Positions 58,765-64,000 of a stretch of DNA of 64,000 bases are shown here, in pieces; the stretch's first letter is position 1; each line of letters begins with the position of its first letter. A model generated the notes under the pieces. The model did not search any database. It was given only the letters and a program-made list of their open reading frames with translations, and was not told where the DNA came from. The stretch spans positions 2,784,383 to 2,848,382 of the forward strand of contig JYIP02000004.1 in NCBI GenBank assembly GCA_001051155.2. Direction: 5' to 3'. The stretch comes from Chrysoporthe austroafricana. Taxonomy: Eukaryota; Ascomycota; Sordariomycetes; Diaporthales; Cryphonectriaceae. A program made the translations under genes and the position numbers.

Positions 58765-60602
58765 TCAGCCCTCCGAGTCCGGTTGCCTTTCCGGCGGCTC
58801 TAAATTCAGGGCCTACGCAGATAGAGTAGCTCTTTGATAACATCGCCGTAGTTAGTTTGAAATAGGAAATCACGAGATATATGTCGAATTGATTTTTTAT
58901 TTGGCTCTCCATTACCTGCACCGTTGACCCATGTGAAAAAGCGTCTATATCTACTGCGAGAAGATACACCAATGGGCACCGCCTGTGGATTGCAACACTT
59001 GAGGAGACCGAACCGGAAGTAGCATTAAGGTGAACCATCGGGTAAACGAAGTTGAGGATGCCAACCGGTACCGACGCAGCTGGAGATAGTATACCGAAGA
59101 GGCTAATGGATTGACGTGGGAGTCTTGTGTGCCCCTCGTCCATACAGGCTCGGGCGCAGCCGGCGGCAATTTCATCATCGTATCTCTCGCCATTTCTGGC
59201 ACAAGATTGTGCGATTCGGTTGTTTAGACATTGTCCCCCAATCTGATCGCGTTGCCTGCAGTTCCAAGTCCTTGCTCATGACCCAAGGCCCATCTCCACC
59301 ACTTTCATTGGACGGCCGTGTTTTGTACGTGGAGCTCGCAACGCGGCCCGAGTTGAAAGAGCTGTGTATTATCTCCGGATAATAAACGACGCTGTCCTCG
59401 CGTAAGTCGAGGTGGAAAGTTAGGTTGGATAGGACGTAGACCTTGTCGTTGAGTGGTTTGTCTATGGCCGACATCTTCGCTGTGAGCATGGGCTGCTGCT
59501 CGAGACCCGTCTGGTGGTGCTGAGGCATGCATTTCTGCGTGCCTGTCTGTCGTCCTCCTCTTCCTGACCCCTGATTTTCTTCGGGCGTCGGTGGCCTCGG
59601 ACTCTCTCTTACTTTCTCCGTCTGGTATCGCGACAGGTAGTCTTGTATCGTTGTCCACTCTCCTTCTTTTCGAAGCTGTGTCTCCCCGTGCAACGAAATC
59701 CAATTTAGTTTCCAAAGCCCTCCTCCTTTTGTAACCCAACGTCGACTTTGCTACTGGCTGTGATGCCGCACCACTTCTCCATTTCCTAGTTCTCGAGCCC
59801 TCTTCAATCTCAGCATTTGGCAGCTGAAGTACGTAGGTCTCCGGTACCTCTAAGCTGTCTGGAATCTCTCCAACGATCGTACCGGTCTTCTTTGTTTTGG
59901 GCTGGCTACTCTCCGCCGCATTTCCCTCCTCCGTAGTCTCACAATGCAGCCGTTTCTTGCTTCGTGTTGTTGTCGTCTCCGGCAAAACGGTAGCTGGAGT
60001 GGATAGCGGTAACTGGGGGTCGGAAGGGGCGGAGATGAGATTGTCGTCCGAACAAGATGGCTCGAGGTTGGAGGATGATGATCTTGGGAAGTGGGTGGTG
60101 GGCGATTGTTCTGGGCGGTGCTCTGATCTGGATTTATGCGTCATCCCCAATTTCGCCATCCTCTTTTCTATAAAGGCTCTGATGTCGAGATCCTCGTCAC
60201 CGCTGGAATCAGTAGGTGATGGGACTGCCATAATTTCATAGAGCATCTCCACCTCCTTGTTGTGCTTCTCGACCACCTCCGGCGGCGTACGCCCAGGAGG
60301 CCACTCGTCGGCTGCGTCGCCATATTTGTTGCATCGGATTCTCTGGCTAAAGAGAATCGTATTGATACCCTCTGTAAGCGCGATCGAGAATTCGTTAATT
60401 TGAATGTCTGGATTTCGGCCTGTATGGATAGGTGAGTTCGGTCGGGTAATCAGGCAGGCACCCTGGGAAGCGACGACGTCAAGGAAATCCTGTATCATAG
60501 CACTGGTGTTAGCGATGCTGGGGTAGATAAGAAGGTAGAGATGATATGTAGAGGTGTTGGCAGACGTACCCAGTTGGGCACGCGCGGATGTGAGTCTGTC
60601 AT
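58765..60602 (-). CDS. Unrecognised 500-aa protein, five exons
   Basis: Proposed exons are 60602..60570, 60489..59755, 59675..59329, 59255..58916 and 58812..58765, giving 500 aa with all phases consistent. Intron 1 (GTACGT, GCTAAC branch, ACAG) is strong and defines the start MTDSHPRVPNW|DFLDVV. Introns 2 and 3 restore the frame where protein-like sequence changes register. Intron 4 has a CTAAC branch, but its acceptor is uncertain, so the last 15 residues are tentative. Residues ~12-110 look folded (F-S-I-A-L-T-E-G-I-N-T-I-L-F-S). A charged linker with Lys/Arg clusters (R-S-K-K-R-L, P-K-T-K-K) suggests a nuclear location. The C-terminal half contains Y-D-D-E-I-A-A-G-C-A-R-A-C-M-D-E-G. I recognise no family. 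It is divergent from the FHA-kinase gene, sharing a 673-nt promoter. Confidence 0.6.
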
Positions 60603-61275
60603 GGTTGATGAAATTACGGGATGATGGAAGTCGTAACATGGGCTGGGCAATGCGGCCGGAAATAGAGTGGAAGCGGCTAAGTCGCGATATCACGTGACCT
60701 GGTTAATGTGTTAGCATGTACCGAGTCGGTATCACATTTTCCTAAGCAGAGCCGGCTTACTAGATATCTCACATCCTCTGCTGCCGGCGACAGCAGTCTC
60801 ATCCTTTCTGTGCGAATGGAGAGAACGAGCCGAGGAGCGAGGCCGAAGATCTCCCGGTAAGGTCCGGAATAGCCAGCTTGACTCCATGTCGATGCCAAAG
60901 TGTGTGAAGGTGGAGTTGGGCTGCGCTCAAAATAAAGGTGGAACTGGCCAGAATATGTGAAGGTGGAGTTGGGCTGCACTCAGAATAAAGGTGGAGCTGA
61001 CCAGAATATGTGAAGGTGGAGTTGGGCTGTGCTCAGAATACTCTATGCGTGATCAGGGAGATGGACGTGTTCGCGTTGCTTTTCCTATTAATAAAAGCAA
61101 AAGCTATTTCCTGTTCTATGTCTCCGCAAATGGCTGCGTCAGTATTTATCAAGACCTCCGCCCAACTTCGATGCGACCGTCCAAACAACAACTTGCCTCG
61201 AATTATCCCAGATTTCGGTCTCAATCAATTTGCTGAACCTTATCGATTTACATATTCTCCTCACTTCCTTATACA
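60603..61275. promoter_or_regulatory. Divergent promoter between the 500-aa gene and the FHA-kinase
   Basis: It separates two divergent starts and contains the 53-nt tandem repeat described separately. The final 200 nt before 61276 are AT-rich on a local scale. Confidence 0.5.
60904..61040. repeat. 53-nt tandem repeat, about 2.6 copies
   Basis: Copies start at 60904, 60957 and 61010, each beginning GTGAAGGTGGAGTTGGGCTG. The period is exactly 53 nt, with a few substitutions between copies. The third copy is partial, ending near 61040. Confidence 0.9.
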
Positions 61276-62644
61276 ATGGATATGTCCTTTGTAACTTTGG
61301 AGTCCGCCAATGCCCTCGCGAAGATGGCATTCAGCGATGCGTACGACGCTGTAATGCGTAATCACCAAAGGACTACGGCAGCCATAATCACTGCCGCTCG
61401 CTTCATGAGTGTCGAGCCTGAGCAGACTTACCACAAGGACGTGCTTAAGCTCCGACTCGAAACGGACAAGCTCAAAGAAGCAGGCCTCCGTGGCGAAGAC
61501 AGCTTTAGTGAAAGCGCGACCGAGCCCGGTACCGACACGGAGAGTGAGAATCGACACCTGGGCATGATTTGGACAGGTCGCTACATCTTACAGCTAGATG
61601 TCACTCCCTCACTTCCCACCACGGGGTGGGTTGCGGGGACGCGACCCACCACCGACATCTTGGTCTGCACTAAGGCCTTCGGGAAGGACTATAGTCTGGG
61701 TGTCCGGAGCCATCATGCACGATTCAACTTTGACCTGCACAACAGGGCCTTCTTCATCGCCAGCCTCACTAGTTCGCCAGGACTCGCAGTCAACGGATTC
61801 CCAGTCGGTCGGCAGATGCATGCCCTGAACCAGCACAGCATGAGAATCCGAATAGGCTTACTGGAATATAATTTCCAGTATACCCCTCACGCCTCGACGA
61901 AAGACTTTGTCAAAGGTCGTGAGGAATATTTGACTACCACCTTACGAGGGCCGGCATCTATTGTTTTGGATATGCCGACTCCACACCGAAACACTAGGAC
62001 GATCGGTCAATGGACCTTGAGCGACCCGTTGGGTAAGGGTACCTCTGGCAGGGTATTTCTCGGCTCCAACGTGAAGAACGAAATGGTGGCTGTGAAAATT
62101 ATGGCGCTTACTCCCGAGTCGGAGAGCATCGTGGATGAGGAAATTGCTGCCTGTCAGGCTTTGATGGCCCTGGCAGACCAGCATAACGAGACCGATCGAA
62201 TTGTGCGGCTGAGGGAGACGGTTGACCCGAGGCAGGAGGCATCATCTGCTATCTCTGTCTTCGATGAAATCAGTCTCATCCTGGAACCTCTAGCACCGCA
62301 AAATGTAAGTAACCTAGTAGGAAACCGGAGCAGAGGGTGAGTACCTGCTTCTGTAGCCTCGTCTTGGGCAATAACGCACGATACCACAGCCTTCAGCTAA
62401 CCCGCGTATCAAAAGAGGATTTAGGGGCATGACAATTGAAGCAGCCAGTATCTTCCATAGCGCAGTGCTAGGTCTCAAGCTCATGCACGACGATGGCTGG
62501 GTCCACCGGGATATAAAGCCGGCCAATATCGGTATCATTTCAAAGAGAGCGGTATTACTCGACGTCGGCCAGGCCAAGTCCCTCAAGCCGGGCCATAAGT
62601 TCAGGGCTACACCAGGCTATGGTGGGACGATCAACTCCCGATGA
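61276..62644 (+). CDS. FHA-domain protein kinase, truncated in the catalytic domain
   Basis: Two exons, 61276..62304 and 62390..62644, encode 427 aa. A degenerate FHA-like domain spans ~117-202 (ending G-L-L-E-Y-N-F-Q-Y-T, with S-H-H-A-R-F as the phosphopeptide-loop equivalent). The kinase domain begins near 245 with the glycine loop G253-K-G-T-S-G258, the ATP-site lysine in V-A-V-K274, the catalytic loop H382-R-D-I-K-P-A-N and D401-V-G in place of DFG. The reading stops about 20 residues later (T-P-G-Y-G-G-T-I, then three residues and a stop), so the activation segment's end, the APE motif and helices F to I are missing. The catalytic domain cannot be complete. The sequence directly after the stop is a decayed ABC transporter, so the 3' half was probably lost in a rearrangement. 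The acceptor of the 85-nt intron is probable, not certain. Confidence 0.75.
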
Positions 62645-63226
62645 CGGCCAGGCAGTAGTCATGGCACTGATGCCGCCAGAAGTGGAAAGACCTCACTGAT
62701 CCTAGTCCTTTTACGCATGCTGGAGCTCCAAGAAAGAAGTACTCATATCGATGGAATAGATCTATCCGCACTGACAAAGAAGACTGTCCGATCAAGCGCT
62801 ACAACCGTTCCTCAGGAACCTGTCAAGATATGTCGGAAGGTGCGAAAAAACATTGATTCACAGGTTAAGCTCGCTCCCGATGACATAGAAGGCACCGTAG
62901 CTATACTAGCTAAGATGGGCATTTGAGATATTATTTCAGAGCGAGGTGGCCTTGATGGGGACTATGAGTCCATGGGTTTTTCGGTTGGTCAATAGCAGCT
63001 GTTCTCCCTAGCCAGGGCAGCTCTTCACAGCACAGAAGTGTTATTGTTGGATGAACCTACATCCACTCTTGATCAGACTATCGATGAGGAAGTGCGGAGT
63101 GTTATCAGTGAAAATCTCAAGCAGTGTACTATCATTCACAGGCTGGGTGGGGTGATGGGTTATGATACTATCGTGGTAATGGCCGAGGAGAGGATTGTAG
63201 AGATAGGAGTCCGGCAGACTTGTTAA
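62645..63226 (+). pseudogene. Relic of an ABC-transporter nucleotide-binding domain
   Basis: The order of motifs is that of the second nucleotide-binding domain of a multidrug (ABCC-type) exporter. A decayed Walker A (A-A-R-S-G-K-T-S-L-I) lies near 62670. Then come I-D-G-I-D-L-S-A-L, D-I-I-S-E-R-G-G-L-D, a signature region F-S-V-G-Q broken by TAG and followed by Q-L-F-S-L-A-R-A, Walker B with D-loop (E-V-L-L-L-D-E-P-T-S-T-L-D) and the H-loop I-I-H-R-L. At least two in-frame stops (TGA near 62925, TAG near 62992) and loss of the first Walker A glycines make it non-functional. No membrane segments are present, so only the 3' end of the original gene remains. Confidence 0.85.
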
Positions 63227-63754
63227 GGAACAAGTGGATATTTCACAGCCTTTTGGATAGAAAGGCTTAAGTCTTACTGGTCTTGATTTAAGAGGATTAG
63301 TGGTCGTTAGGTTGGGTTGCTCTAATCAACCTTTACGCGTACCGATTCCATGTCACGAGAAAGTGTCAATTCAAAATTCAGGAGGCCATTTCTATTTCTC
63401 TGTGTTCTAACCGGCTATTCTGCTTCTCATTTCCTGTTTCTCGTTCTATTCTAAAAGGTACGAGCGTGATGGAGGCTAGTTCTCTATAGTATATATTTGA
63501 GTGAATTACTATCGACAGCTTACCTATTATAACTTGGCGGAGCGAACATTCGTCCAGGTATTGTCTCTATGAGAACGCGCAAGCGGTGCTGAAACATTCC
63601 CATTCAAGGATAACGGCCTCTGGAACCCGTTCCTGCGAAACCACCAGAGCAACCGACCAATGCCGGGCCATTTCCGATGAAGACATATATACAGGGTAAG
63701 GTTTGAAAGCTACCCGTCCCTATTTTCGAAATACAGCGGCCGCCTATGAGGCGT
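63227..63754. other. AT-rich intergenic, no gene seen
   Basis: The span holds the 3' side of the ABC relic and of the right-edge gene. No frame of interest is present. Confidence 0.45.
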
Positions 63755-64000
63755 TTACATCGACGTGGTGGAAACTTCTAGAGCGATCCATGGAACGTCA
63801 CCCGCCTTGAAGCTGGACGGCATCGAGTATGTCACGTTCCAAAATTCAAACTCCTGGATGGGCGAGCCGCCCGTCCCTCCGAGTGAGCCTGCGAAGCCAA
63901 CCGTGAAGTTCATGTTGGCAGTGCCGCTGGTGCGAACTGACAAGCCTGTTGTGTCGTTCCAGGAGCTGAAAGTGTGGCCGTCTGCGAAGGCCACAACCTG
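63755..64000 (-). CDS. C-terminal part of a probably secreted protein, cut by the window edge
   Basis: An open frame enters from the right edge and ends with TAA at 63755-63757, giving the last ~81 residues. The composition is rich in Gly, Ser, Thr and aromatic residues with little charge. There are three N-glycosylation sequons (N-D-T, N-F-T, N-V-T). The pattern of alternating strands (M-N-F-T-V-G-F-A-G, E-F-E-F-W-N-V-T-Y) suggests a beta-sandwich in a secreted or cell-wall protein. The family cannot be named from this fragment. Confidence 0.55.
   Translation of the reverse strand, partial: QVVAFADGHTFSSWNDTTGLSVRTSGTANMNFTVGFAGSLGGTGGSPIQEFEFWNVTYSMPSSFKAGDVPWIALEVSTTSM

Noticed and set aside
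59305..60693. Single-exon 462-codon version of the 500-aa gene
   Set aside because: Its start overlaps a strong GTACGT..CTAAC..CAG intron, and its 3' third loses protein character where another frame becomes coding. The spliced five-exon model fits better.
1..64000. CRISPR arrays, insertion sequences, integrases, bacterial operons
   Set aside because: None expected in a fungal nuclear genome and none seen. The only tandem repeats are the short ones listed.

Overview
The window is nuclear DNA of a filamentous ascomycete, most likely a Sordariomycete. Genes are split by short introns of about 50-80 nt with fungal GTRNGY donors, CTRAC-type branch sites and YAG or AAG acceptors. The gene set fits too: a Drs2-type flippase, CCT theta, an Ecl1-type life-span factor, an INO80-type HMG protein and a P450. 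I saw no tRNA, rRNA, CRISPR array or intact transposon.

Layout. 0-13.6 kb is a dense housekeeping block: a RING-H2 plus PHD protein cut by the left edge, ribosomal protein eL43, a saccharopine-dehydrogenase-like oxidoreductase, an RMD1/DUF155 membrane protein, an Nht1/Nhp10-like HMG-box protein and the chaperonin subunit CCT8. 13.6-21 kb is a 7.4 kb stretch with no recognisable gene, ending in the CT-rich leader region of a 1172-residue RING-PH-VWA protein. That domain order is the one found in the yeast pheromone scaffold Ste5. A Drs2-family P4-ATPase (1383 aa), an unrecognised 597-aa protein with an internal duplication and a BAHD-like acyltransferase follow up to 36.4 kb. A small Ecl1-type zinc protein lies alone at 40.2-41.4 kb between a 3.8 kb and a 9.4 kb stretch without genes. 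The larger stretch carries simple repeats and an ambiguous base beside long homopolymers.

From 50.8 kb on the content is accessory: an intact P450, two unrecognised intron-containing genes (467 and 500 aa), several degraded coding tracts with in-frame stops, an FHA-protein kinase whose catalytic domain stops after the DFG-equivalent, and immediately after it a decayed ABC-transporter nucleotide-binding domain. The right edge cuts a probably secreted protein.

Two intergenic spans are divergent promoters (eL43/oxidoreductase and HMG protein/CCT8). A third, between the 500-aa gene and the kinase, holds a 53-nt tandem repeat. I see no biosynthetic cluster: the acyltransferase and the P450 are about 14 kb apart. 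The strongest leads are the Ste5-like scaffold, the kinase/ABC breakpoint, the duplicated 597-aa protein and the decayed right flank. Exon joins were worked out by hand from splice consensus, reading frame and family fit, so weakly conserved genes may have misplaced splice sites.
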